This document shows, piece by piece, positions 21,431 to 31,856 of a stretch of 64,000 bases of DNA. The position numbers and the translations under genes are program-made. Under the pieces are notes generated by a model. The model saw only the letters and a list, made by a program, of their open reading frames with translations. It did no database searches and was not told where the DNA came from. Position 1 is the first letter of the stretch; each line of letters starts with the position of its first letter. Origin of the DNA: Rhytidiadelphus loreus (taxonomy: Eukaryota; Streptophyta; Bryopsida; Hypnales; Hylocomiaceae); the NCBI GenBank assembly GCA_947034895.1, contig OX344763.1:18383001-18447000 (forward strand). Reading direction: 5' to 3'.

Positions 21431-23016
21431 TGCGTTTCTGTGTTAGACAGATGACCATCATTCTTTGGGATGAATGATTGTCCTTGATTGACAAGCTGCT
21501 GTAGCACGGACGAATATGCCTGTTGCAGTGGTCCTTTGTGAAGATGGTTGTCACAATTTTTGGTTTGTGGAATATTGTTGATTTAACATAATTGAGCTTA
21601 CATGTGTTTTGTTTTACAGGATACTTTGGTTTGAGCTTCTATGTGTTTCTTTCTAGAATGTTGACTTATCTCCAACTGTTAATCAACTTGTCAGTTTAGT
21701 GTTGTTACTATGTTCATAGATTATGTTTCCTTGATGTAAATTTCAGTATGTGTGAGTATGTTCTTGTGGATCATATGTATTTGGAGGTTGAAGCATATAC
21801 AAAGCATTAATGAATGCTACTACACAAGTGTGTTTTACATTTTCACCTATGATTTGTTATTTGCTCTCTAGTCAAGTATGTTTTTTATATGAGTGATTCT
21901 AAATCCTTTAGGTCTTTTACAAAATCCTATGTTGGACCTAGGGTTTAGGGTTGAATTGGGTTGTTGCATTTTGGGGTAGGCCTTGGTGACTTCAAATGCT
22001 TGATTCTTTTTTGGAAGGATTTTTTGTGTAGCTCCTAATTGTCATCTTCTTCATGTAAGGCTTGTAGTCAAGTTTTGTTTCATATTAATCTAGTAAGTCT
22101 TGCATTTGTTATAAAATTGATCATGTGGGGAGTTAACTTTGGCACTTTTGATAGAGAAAAAATTGCCAAAGTTTGAGGATTGATACTTTGAAATTTTCAA
22201 CTTGAATTTCAAACCCCATATAACGTTTCAATCTCAAGCATCTTGATCTTGTAAGTGTTGTGGTTTTTGAGTTTGGAATTTTTGGAAGTTGCAAGTCAAT
22301 AGGTTAACTAAAATGTTCTAAGGATGGATGTTCCAAGACAATAATGAAGAGGGAGTATGTTGTATAATTACTTTAGGGGGAGTTATCTTGGGACAATTAT
22401 ACACTTGAAATGGCCTCAAAATTAGTGTGGTGGATTCATGAGTTTTAATTTGTTATTCAACCTATTATGAGTGAATTTGAAAAGATGGGCCTATGACTAT
22501 GTTTGAGCTTGAAACTCTTTTCTAACTCTTTTCTAACTCTTTTGTACATGCTTTATCAAATTTATACAAATTGAAGTTTATATATGTATTTGAGAGGAAA
22601 GTACAAATCATTGTGAAGTCATAATTTTTTCAACTTAAGAATGTTTCAATCTTTTGTGCCTATTTATTGATTTTATGTGCATTGAATTTTGTTTTATTTA
22701 TTTAGGAGATGTAATTATCAGTCAATATTTTACATTTTTTCATATTTCTATAATTATCTTTTAGTCATTCAAAATTGTTTAGTATTCTTGAAAAATATTG
22801 AAACTATTATGAAGTTTTTAGCAATAAATTTTGAATGATCATGTGAGTGTTGTTCATAATACAAGTTAAAAAAGATTTGCAATATTTCCTTGCAGATGAA
22901 ATCTTTTGCAGATGAAATTTTCTCATTGAACCTTCATGATAGTTTTTTAGTAGAAAACATCATGATCTGAAACAACTTTTGCTAAAGAGGTAATACATGG
23001 GACTATGTAGGTTGCC
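21431..23016. promoter_or_regulatory. Leader/promoter region of NLR-A, no gene seen
   Basis: AT-rich, nearly collinear with 47741-49292 in front of NLR-B, with short indels (for example a duplicated TTTTCTAACTC near 22517-22540). The ATG at 23017 sits in GTTGCCATGGCGG, a strong plant start context. An ATGTAG|GTTGCC just before it could be a 5'-UTR splice acceptor. No specific operator is claimed. Confidence 0.4.
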
Positions 23017-26000
23017 ATGGCGGTGGAGTTAGTTGGAGGAGCAATCCTTGGAGCCGTTGTCGGAGAATTACTCGAATATGTGATCTATGTAGCCAAAATG
23101 GCTTATCGGTGTAAGGAAAATTGCCAAAGTCTATTGGTGACTTTGGAAGAAGTCTCACCACTTTGGGATGATGTTGCAAAGTCTGCAACGATTGCAAATG
23201 TGATTATTCAAGCATGGCTCAGAAGTGCACATGAGCTTTTGAAGGATGCCAAGATCATTGTGGAAGCATGTGTGGTGAAGAAATGGATTGATCGATTCAA
23301 GTACATTAAGCGAACAAAGTTGTCTACAAAAATCAAAGCAATTGACGATCAAATTCGAATGAAACTACTTCAGTCGAATTTGATAATACTTCGCACTGTT
23401 CTAGCAATTGAAAAACGGTGTATGCTACAAGAATCTACAATTGGTTCAGTGGTGTTGAGTATTCCACATACAAAAATGCAAGACATTCCAAGCATGACGG
23501 TGCCATTTGTGGCCAATCCATTTGAGGGGTTGAAGAACAAAATCATTAATGGAGGGAATGGAATGGATGTATCTATGACTATCGGCTTGAAGGGGAGAGG
23601 TGGGTGTGGCAAAACATTGCTTGCAAAGATGGTCAATAATGATGAAGACATTCAAAGAATGTACGGAGAAGGTGGTATCTTGTGGATCACGATTGGGCGA
23701 GATGCTACAATACCATCCCTCTATTTGACCATAGCCAAGCTACTTCATGATGGTGGTGCTTATGAGCGTGACTATAGTCATAGGAATCTTGAAGACCAAC
23801 GTGGATATTTGATACAAGTACTCCAAAAGAAGAAAGTTCTATTGATCTTGGATGATGTATGGGATTGTTATCCAGCAAACAATCGTGCAATGATTGACTG
23901 GTTGGATGTTGCTAAAGGACCGGGTTCAATAACATTGATCACTACACGAGAGTTTCCCGTTTTAAAATGTGTCAAATGTGTAGACATGGTAGATGTCCAA
24001 TCATTGTCTAAAGACGATAGTTGGGAGTTGTTTTGCATGCACGCCTTTGCGAGCAAGAAACCTCCATCAATTCCTATTGAAGCCATAGCCAAAGATATTT
24101 GTGAGCAATGTGATGGACTCCCACTAGCTATCAAAGTCATTGGTAGCTCAATGTGGGATAAGGATGATGAAAGACAGTGGCGTAATACTTTAAAGTATTT
24201 GAAAGGAACAACAACAACACCGCTTTCCAAAGAAGTGGAGCACCAACTTTACAATCATTTGCAATATAGCTATGACGAATTGGATGAGACCTCCAAAAAA
24301 TGTTTTTTACACTTTGCGGCATTTCCAGAAGATGATCGAATTTCAATGAGCCATTTATGTGACATATGGCATGCGCAACAATTATTTGGTTCTCTAAGTG
24401 CCCAAGAAACAAGAGATTTTGGCTTAGAAGTCTTGATTGATTTAGCTGATCGATCCTTGATTGACTTGTTGGGAGGTGGAGAATATGTTCAAATACACGA
24501 TGTTCTACGAGACCTTGCCAATCACATCCTTAGCAAGGCTAAACCCAATGAATGGGCATCTCAATGTTATTTTCAAGTTGGAAAAGTATTTGAAAGATTT
24601 CCAACAATAGGAAAACATATCAAGATTGTGTCTTTGATAGGTTGTACCTTTCGTGAGTTCCCCAACAACCTTGAGTTACCAATTCTTCAAGTGTTTTTAT
24701 TATCCAAGATTTCACTTGCCAATGACATTGAAAGCTTGGAGATTCCGCAAGGTTTCTTTTCAAGTATGAAAGATTTGCAATTGTTGAGTATGTATGAATC
24801 TATTGGAGTCAAAGGCAATCTTCTAAACTTTGAAGGATTGACCTCCCTCATATACTTGGATTTGCGACAATGTTCATCCTTGACGCAACTTCCCGAGGGT
24901 ATCAAAGAATTGAAGTCTCTCACACACTTGGATTTGTCATGTTGTTCATCCTTGACGCAGCTTCCCGAGGGTATCAAAGAACTAAAGTCTCTCACACATT
25001 TCGATTTGCGATGGTGTTCATCCTTGACGCAACTTCCCGAGGGTATCAAAGAACTGAAGTGTCTTACACACTTGGATTTGGGAAGGTGTTCATCCTTAAC
25101 GCACCTTCCCGAGGGTATCAAAGAACTGAAGTCTCTCACACACTTGGATTTGACAGGGTGTTCATCTTTGACACAGCTTCCCGAGGGTATCAAAGAACTA
25201 AAGTCTCTCACATGCTTGGATTTGAGAGGGTGTGTATCCTTTACGCAGCTTCCCGAGGGTATCAAAGAACTAAAGTCTCTCATACGCTTGGATTTACAAG
25301 AATGTTTTTCCTTGATGCAGCTTCCCAAGGGTATCAAAGAATTGAAGTCTCTCACACACTTGAATTTGCGAAGGTGTTCATCCTTGACGCAGCTTCCCGA
25401 GGGTATCAAAGAATTGAAGTCTCTCACACGCTTGGATTTGTCATGGTGTTCATCCTTGACGCAACTTCCCAAGGGCATCAAAGAATTGAAATCTCTCACA
25501 CACTTGGATTTGTTGGGGTGTTCATCCTTGACGCAGCTTCCCGAGGGTATCAAAGAACTAAAGTCTCTCACACGCTTGGATTTGCGAAGGTGTTTATCCT
25601 TGATGCAACTTCCCGAGGGTATCAAAGAATTGAAGTCTCTCACACGCTTGGGTTTGACGAGGTATTCATCCTTGATGCAACTTCCTGAAGGTATCGAAGA
25701 ACTGAAGTCTCTCACACGCTTGGATTTGTCATGGTGTCCATCCTTGACGCAGCTTCCCGAGGGTATCAAAGAACTAAAGTCACTGACACGCTTGGATTTG
25801 CGAGGGTGTTTATCCTTGATGCAGCTTCCCGAGGGTATCAAAGAACTAAAGTCTCTCACACATTTCGATTTGCGATCGTGTTCATCCTTGACGCAGCTTC
25901 CCGAGGGTATCAAAGAACTGAAGTCTCTCACACGCTTGGATTTGACAGGGTGTTCATCCTTGATGCAACTTCCCGAGGGTATCAAAGAACTGAAGTCTCT

Positions 26001-26151
26001 TACAGGCTTGAATTTGACAGGGTGTTCATCCTTGACGCAACTTCCTGAGGGTATCAAAGAACTAAAGTCTCTCACACGCTTGGATTTGGTAGGGTGTTCA
26101 TCCTTGACGCAGCTTCCCGAGGGTATCAAAGAACTAAAGTCTCTCATATAA
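23017..26151 (+). CDS. NLR-A: RPW8-type CC-NB-ARC-LRR resistance protein
   Basis: Intronless frame of 1044 codons. Residues 1-150 resemble the RPW8-like coiled-coil of helper NLRs (start MAVELVGGAILGAVVGELL, CKENCQSLLVTLEE, and VKKWIDRFKYIKRTKLSTKI). No EDVID-type motif is seen, consistent with that class. The NB-ARC domain spans about 175-510: P-loop GRGGCGKT at 193-200, kinase-2 LLILDDVW at 275-282, RNBS-B GSITLITTRE at 303-312, GLPLA from 367, and an IHD in place of MHD at 493-495. From residue 611 come 18 exact 24-residue LRRs (LTRLDLxxCSSLTQLPEGI...KELKS). The frame ends at an ATA-TAA that replaces normal repeat sequence. As a class these proteins bind ATP/ADP and relay immune signals and cell death; the RPW8-type domain acts at membranes. 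The gene is likely to be a decayed or shortened allele of a longer array. Confidence 0.88.
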   Translation: MAVELVGGAILGAVVGELLEYVIYVAKMAYRCKENCQSLLVTLEEVSPLWDDVAKSATIANVIIQAWLRSAHELLKDAKIIVEACVVKKWIDRFKYIKRTKLSTKIKAIDDQIRMKLLQSNLIILRTVLAIEKRCMLQESTIGSVVLSIPHTKMQDIPSMTVPFVANPFEGLKNKIINGGNGMDVSMTIGLKGRGGCGKTLLAKMVNNDEDIQRMYGEGGILWITIGRDATIPSLYLTIAKLLHDGGAYERDYSHRNLEDQRGYLIQVLQKKKVLLILDDVWDCYPANNRAMIDWLDVAKGPGSITLITTREFPVLKCVKCVDMVDVQSLSKDDSWELFCMHAFASKKPPSIPIEAIAKDICEQCDGLPLAIKVIGSSMWDKDDERQWRNTLKYLKGTTTTPLSKEVEHQLYNHLQYSYDELDETSKKCFLHFAAFPEDDRISMSHLCDIWHAQQLFGSLSAQETRDFGLEVLIDLADRSLIDLLGGGEYVQIHDVLRDLANHILSKAKPNEWASQCYFQVGKVFERFPTIGKHIKIVSLIGCTFREFPNNLELPILQVFLLSKISLANDIESLEIPQGFFSSMKDLQLLSMYESIGVKGNLLNFEGLTSLIYLDLRQCSSLTQLPEGIKELKSLTHLDLSCCSSLTQLPEGIKELKSLTHFDLRWCSSLTQLPEGIKELKCLTHLDLGRCSSLTHLPEGIKELKSLTHLDLTGCSSLTQLPEGIKELKSLTCLDLRGCVSFTQLPEGIKELKSLIRLDLQECFSLMQLPKGIKELKSLTHLNLRRCSSLTQLPEGIKELKSLTRLDLSWCSSLTQLPKGIKELKSLTHLDLLGCSSLTQLPEGIKELKSLTRLDLRRCLSLMQLPEGIKELKSLTRLGLTRYSSLMQLPEGIEELKSLTRLDLSWCPSLTQLPEGIKELKSLTRLDLRGCLSLMQLPEGIKELKSLTHFDLRSCSSLTQLPEGIKELKSLTRLDLTGCSSLMQLPEGIKELKSLTGLNLTGCSSLTQLPEGIKELKSLTRLDLVGCSSLTQLPEGIKELKSLI

Positions 26152-26360
26152 TTATATGTGCAGCAATGTTCATCCTCGACGCAACTTCCCGAGGGAATCA
26201 AAGACTTGAAGTCTCTCACACGCTTGGATTTGACGAGGTGTTCATCCTTGACGCAGCTTCCCGAGGGTATCAAAGAACTAAAGTCTCTCACATGCTGGAT
26301 TTGACAGGGTGTTCATCCTTGACGCAACTTCCCGATGGTATCAAAAAGCTGAAGTTTCTT
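24847..26360 (+). repeat. 72-bp LRR array of NLR-A (18 intact units, 21 with the broken tail)
   Basis: The Leu that opens each unit recurs every 72 bases from 24847 to 26143 (18 x 72). With one missing base it continues to 26358 (21 x 72). All units are 24 codons long with no internal indel in the coding part. Variation is concentrated at the two residues before Cys (for example RQ, SC, RW, GR, TG). Confidence 0.95.
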
Positions 26361-26414
26361 ATGCATTTGGGTTTACAAGCGTATTATTATAGGAAATTTG
26401 GGCCCTACATATAA
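26152..26414 (+). pseudogene. Broken C-terminal LRR tail of NLR-A
   Basis: After the TAA the same frame resumes (CSSSTQLPEGIKDLKS and a further unit). It is then shifted by loss of one T near 26292 (ACATGCTGGATTTG instead of ACATGCTTGGATTTG). The shifted frame reads TGCSSLTQLPDGIKKLKFLM and ends YYYRKFGPYI at 26414. NLR-B has the same natural end (YHYRKFGPYI), so this is the ancestral C-terminus, lost here by a stop and a frameshift. Confidence 0.85.
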
Positions 26415-28992
26415 TTGATATAGTATACGAAATTGTGCAATGGGAGGAATAAAATCTTTTTAAAAATGAATTAAAATAAAATAAAATGGGGTCGCATGAT
26501 GAGCTAGTGAACCATTCTAGATTAGAGACTAAAAAAGAATATGTTAATTTTCTTTCCCCTTAAATCTCTACATCTACCAAAAGCGAAATGGCCTTGTGGA
26601 GATCCCAAATATTCTAAACTATCAAAGTATTGTAGTTATTTACACACTTAGATTTGCTAGGGTGATCGTCCTTGATTCATCTTCTAGAAAATATTAAAGG
26701 CTAGAGTCTCTCAACCATGCATTTTGATTGGTGAGAGGGTTTATCCTTGAGGGAGTTTCTAAAGTGCTTGAAGAGCTCAAATCTCTCATGTACTTGGATT
26801 TTGTCATCATGTTTTGCATTTAATGAGATTTCAAATAGTGTCCTTGACTTATTTACAATTTCTTTCTAGGAATTCGATGGAAGTTGTTTTATATACTTCA
26901 TGAAATTTTAAACAATTCTTGTTTAAAAAAAATTTGGATTTAGTTCAATCTGAAACCTTTTTACAAGAACATGGAAGTAGTAGTCAAGTTCTTTATTATT
27001 TTTTGTCATTTTAAAATTCTTGCATTGAATATAGATTGCAAAACTAGGTTGATTTATGTTTTCATGGACATTTTAGATAAATGAATGATGATTTAATGTG
27101 CTTGATGGACATGGACATGAAGATTTACCAATGATCATTTATATTGAAATACTTTTATAGAATTGTCGTTGATTCAATTAGAGTAGTTGGGTGATAGTTT
27201 GTTATAGTGTACCATTTTTTTGGTCAAAGTGCACTTCTATATATGCATTGGCTAAAGAACTTTGAAAATTCATACTACTAAATGCGCATTGAATTTTGGA
27301 TAGAAGCAAATTTGTTACCACGGAGGTGTTTCCAAAGTACATAAATACATTGAAAACATCAATCAAAAAATATCTACACTGAGTAAATGAGGAAATTTAT
27401 ACAAAACGATTGCTTCATCAATGTGCATCGTCCATTCATACACACTAAATTTAGAGATCTCATTGATGACAATTGAAAAGAAAATTGGTTTATTAATATA
27501 GATGTTTACTTTCACAAGGATTGTATTTTTCATATTCATGCAATTTTAGAATTTTTCTCACATTTTTATATTTAACTTTGATATACAAAATCTTAGATTG
27601 GATTTAAAGGATTTTTAAATGCATATTTTCACTTTTATTTCTTTCCAATGTGCATTTTTTACAAATCATGAAGTGGAAAATTCTTCAACTTTATTAAATA
27701 AAGATAATGAATCAGTTGTGGCACAATGGGGGAGATTTTCTAGTAAAATTTTGGTGCATAGATGTATCACTTAGGGGAAACTTGCACAATTCTAGTACTT
27801 CGTGCATACCATAGTAGATGACAAAAATTAGTACCTTCTAGTGTGAATCACCCAATTACTTTTAGAAAGCTATGAGCATAGAAACTTCGATTGAATATTC
27901 ATTATATATAATTAATTAAAATGTCTTTCATCAAGAATTGAACCCTATTTTCATTTGACTAGTGGTTTGATTATTTTAGCACTTTTGAGTTTTAACCCCT
28001 AAAACTATTTCATGTTTAGAGGCCCAAAACTGCTTCAAAATACTCGTGTCCAAAGTAAAGTCAAAATCTTCATCAATATTTATTATTAAACAAATCCAAT
28101 TGTAGGATCCTTTGTTCAACTTGTTCAAGTACATTGTATCCAAATTCTAAAGTGAATATCTCCACCAATTGCAAGTTCAATGTGCCTAAACTTGAAAACG
28201 TAGGCTTTCTAGACCCACTAAAAGGTGAAGTTTTGTATTTTCACATTTAAAAAACAAGTTGATCATATATAATTTAACCCTGAAGTTTTGTATGTTAAAA
28301 AGGTATTTATCAGATATTCTATTAACTTAGAGCATCTAACCTATCTACAAGTATGTTTTTTGGAATATTTTAGGTATTTTGAGTTTTTATAGACAAAATA
28401 CTACATTGGTATGTATTTCACCTATTATGGTTAAACACTCTTTTTAGGGATTTTAACCTATAATAATTGACCATAAGATGTAAAATAAAAACAAAAAACA
28501 AAACTATGAGTCCCAAGTGACAAATTGGGGGCTCACAATGGCCTATAATAGTACTTTGAAATGCTAAATCCACCTGCACGAAGTAGCCGGAGTTAGCTAG
28601 CTAGCTCAAAAGTCTAAGTTCCCCTCAGTGAAACTAAAGGATAGTAGGTTAGATTTATCTTCCAACAAGATGAGTGCCCTTGACATGCCAATTAATTAAT
28701 TATTGGCTTATTGCTTACTTACTTGGTCAGGGTTGTCTTGTCTGACATATTTTTGGTTTTTGGGGTCATGTATGAAGTTTGATGTTGCGTGTTGCATGTC
28801 ACTAAGTGTCAAGTTTACTTGACATTGTGTCATGTTGGGATAAAAAGATTTACCCCCCTAATAAATGAATTTTGCCTACATGGCAAGGTTTATAGAATGA
28901 CGTGGAAAGCCAACTTGGGCACTACGGGTAGAGGTGCTTGCACTTCAACCTTAGGCAACTGCAGATGGGGGCGCATTGTTGTGATGCATCTA
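26415..28992. other. 3' flank of NLR-A, gene-free
   Basis: AT-rich and collinear with 55212-57072 and 59398-60099. A degraded LRR-like remnant (TTAGATTTGCTAGGGTG, then AGTCTCTCA, and CTCATGTACTTGGATTT) lies at about 26645-26800. At 28274-28293 the block B interval of 2.3 kb is missing. No gene is seen; the 70-codon frame at 28789-29001 is listed as rejected. Confidence 0.5.
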
Positions 28993-29248
28993 CTACACTA
29001 AATAGTGAAATTAGGTTGCCTTAACAATTAGGTTGCCTTACTTCAAGAAAATCACTTTACAAGCCAACCAATCAACAAATATATCTACTATTTTTTCTGT
29101 TTGTACACATAGAGGTTCATAAGTCCCACATGCATAAATTTTTAATTCAAAAAAGTAGTAAATTCTTGTAAAGAAACAATACATATTTACATAGTGTAGA
29201 ATGTTGAGAAATTAGTGTGGGGCAACCTAATTTCACTATTTAGTGTAG
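28993..29248. mobile_element. 256-base element with perfect 28-base inverted ends (block A)
   Basis: 28993-29020 (starting CTACACTAAATAGTG) is the exact inverse of 29221-29248 (ending CACTATTTAGTGTAG). The interior is AT-rich. The same element, same length, is at 60100-60355, so it predates the block duplication. The class is not assigned because no target duplication is clear. Confidence 0.75.
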
Positions 29249-29797
29249 TTAAAAGTAGACATCTATATATTTTTGGATTAGTTCTATAATTGTGGATTAG
29301 TTAACTCAAAAATTTATTTTCAAGTTAGCTTTTACTTTAACTTATTTTATTTAGTAGGCTACAAAGCAATATATAAAGAGGATAGTGAAGGCATATAAAT
29401 ATGAGGAGGGATGGATATAAAGGGGATAGGAAAGATATATTATATAAATGGAAGAGGGGGGAGGATAGTTATTATTGTTATGGTAGAAGGAGATATGAAG
29501 GCAATTGTATAGATATGAGATATATTTGATGCGGGAGGGAGGTATGAAAGGAGGTAGTAAGTAAATTGTTGAGGATTATGAGGATTTTATCTTAGAACTT
29601 GTCATAATGCAGTAGCCAAACTTGAGAGGGATTCAAGTGCTACCGTGTATCGTCCAAGTTTTGGGAGTTTCATGTTCAATGTAAGGTTTTGTGGAGGTTG
29701 ATATTTCAAATAAAATAATATATTTGGATTCTTGATAGAAATTAGAAAAAAATTTACCACACATTAGAAGAATTTTCAGGACATTAGGAGACCTTGA
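29249..29797. other. Gene-free stretch
   Basis: AT- and purine-rich (GGATATAAAGGGGATAGG, GAGGGGGGAGG tracts) and collinear with 60356-60887. No gene is seen. Confidence 0.4.
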
Positions 29798-30033
29798 GTT
29801 CTCCGACGTTCCCGGACTGTGGGAACGTCGCAGAACTAGCAGTCCGACCTGGCACAGAGCCTACCAAGTCGGACTACATTAATGAATTAATTTAAAAATA
29901 TTTTTTAAATATTTTTTAAATATTTTTTTTAAATATTTTTTATTTTTTATTTTTTATTATTTTTTATTTTTTATTAATAATTAATTAATCAGACTATCCG
30001 GCCATGGTTTGTAGCATTGGGAACCATGGCTGG
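29798..30033. repeat. Three GC-rich hairpins flanking an AT-only tract (block A)
   Basis: Hairpin 1 is 29798-29836 (CGACGTTCCC / GGGAACGTCG, extended to 16 base pairs with one mismatch). Hairpin 2 is 29841-29875 (AGTCCGAC / GTCGGACT). Hairpin 3 is 29998-30033 (CCGGCCATGGTT / AACCATGGCTGG). Between 2 and 3 lies about 110 bases of A and T only. The same trio is at 60888-61113. Confidence 0.8.
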
Positions 30034-30610
30034 AAGGTCTCTCACAGGCCTCATTTCTCCCCTAATGACTAGGAGCCCCTAAGTGACTAGCTCCCACCGG
30101 AACTAGAGCCGTGCGGGCGCTAATTTGGGGTGAAATTTGGATGAGGTTTTCCACTCTGGATGTACGGTTGCAATCAGTGACAGGTGGTTCCACAGCTTGG
30201 AACGCCCTGCCTGGCATTCTCCTGCCTGGTTCAATGTGTTGACTTCATTAATTTTTGGGTTCCTTGGCTCAACTATTGCACTTGGGGCTCAACAACACTT
30301 GATTAAAACAATCTAATTAATATTATTTGCTTAATCTATTTTTTGAACAATTGGATATATTAAAAAAAATATTAATATTATTTAATTAAAATTTCAAGGC
30401 CTTTTTTTAATTTGATTAAGAAAATCTAATTAAAATTATTTTTTAAATTTATTTTTTGTAATGAATATGGATAACATGCACTACGGGGTGGTATAATTTC
30501 CATTATTTGATTCTAAGTATTTTGAAAAACCTATTTCAAAGTTTCAACAAATGTATTCGAGAGAATTTGTTTGAGTCTATTCATTGTTCAGAGTGAACAA
30601 AAGCACGTTG

Positions 30611-30913
30611 AGGTAGTCTGCTATTCAAGCAACCATTTGGAAGTTGATTGCCTTTTGAGAGAAGCTAAACTCCTTGAAATAATTTTCAATAAATTTTCTT
30701 AGGAAGGAAAAAGGAATTGGCATCTAATGCAAGTGGATTCATATTTTTTGGACCTTCGAGGAATTAGTTTCAAATTATTGAAGTTGAAACGCAAGAGTCA
30801 CAAAAAGCAACCACCTCTGGGAATGTACAATATTGGTACATTAGCCTTACAAAAAATACCTATGTATCATGAGCGCTTTTAGAGCTCATATGAGTAATGC
30901 TAACGCTGACCTT
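30611..30913. mobile_element. Uninterrupted relative of the AGGTAGTC element
   Basis: It matches 16149-16402 and 42599-42852 (GAAGCTAAACTCCTTGAAA, TTTTCTTAGGAAG, CATATTTTTTGGACCTT, GTATCATGAGCGCTTTTAGA) and ends in GACCTTA. It lacks the TTAA-type MITE found in the other two, giving the empty-site sequence GCGCTTTTAGAGC. Confidence 0.55.
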
Positions 30914-31856
30914 AAAGGATTAGTGCTAATGACTTTGGTTTTTCTTGATTTTGGAGCATTGTTTTCATTTTCACACTTTCAATTATTTAGAATCTTTATG
31001 TTCTTCTTCAAAGGTAATATATCAAAATGAATCCAAAGAAGTTAAATTTCACTCCAATGGACCACTTGGGCGCATTTTTCCATTGCTCCAAAATACGTCA
31101 TAAAAAATATTCTTTCTCTTATTGTTTCTTGTTCTATTCAAATTTGAATGACATGATGAATCTCATATTAAAAAGTCTTACATTTAACAAATACAAAATT
31201 TTATTTCATCATCTTAAATGACTCCATCTTCTCAATCATTTATGCACCTAAATGAATGACTTAAAGTGAATATGAACTCTAAGTAGAACCATCTTGATCA
31301 TTTATTTTTATATAAATGGGGCATGTTTACCTTGAATTAGGTTCCTTGTTTTGTTTTCTTTGTTTTGTCTAATACGGTAAGATCTTCCAAATTGTGTGTT
31401 CCCGAGTCGCATTCGTAGTACCAATGGAAAGCTCTCTACAAGGAGGTATATATAGGCTTAGTTTTGTTGTATTTGGACATATGGTGTGAAAGTCATGGAT
31501 TTTTGTATTATTTTTGTCATTATAATAAATTGAATTAAAATTATGGATAAATTATTCTAAAAAGCTAAAGCTAAAGCATGGGGAACAAATGAAAATACAA
31601 GAAACAGCTAGGAGTCACACTAGTTCTTATTAAATGGCATTTTTAGTATAAATAGAAAATGCCTTTTATACTATAGTAAACTATTGAATGAAATTTTATT
31701 TTTAAAAGTAAAAAAAATTAGTGTAAATACTCCTACAAATATATATATTTTCTTGTCAATCTTCATTTGTGAACCAATTTATTTTATCACTACTCATTGC
31801 GATATTTTTATATCATAAATTTTTTGCATTTATTTTATTGTTGTCCTGTACTTACA
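30914..31856. other. Gene-free AT-rich stretch, possible upstream region of the broken MULE-like gene
   Basis: Collinear with 61980-62922 in block B. No feature beyond a possible TATA-like AGGTATATATAGG near 31443-31455. Confidence 0.35.

Noticed and set aside
26645..26800. LRR-like text after the end of NLR-A (and 55440-55600)
   Set aside because: Too degraded to read as units; noted only as a remnant in the flank.
28789..29001. 70-codon frame conserved at 59896-60108
   Set aside because: Conservation is explained by the recent block duplication; the frame ends inside the 256-base inverted-repeat element and shows no protein family.
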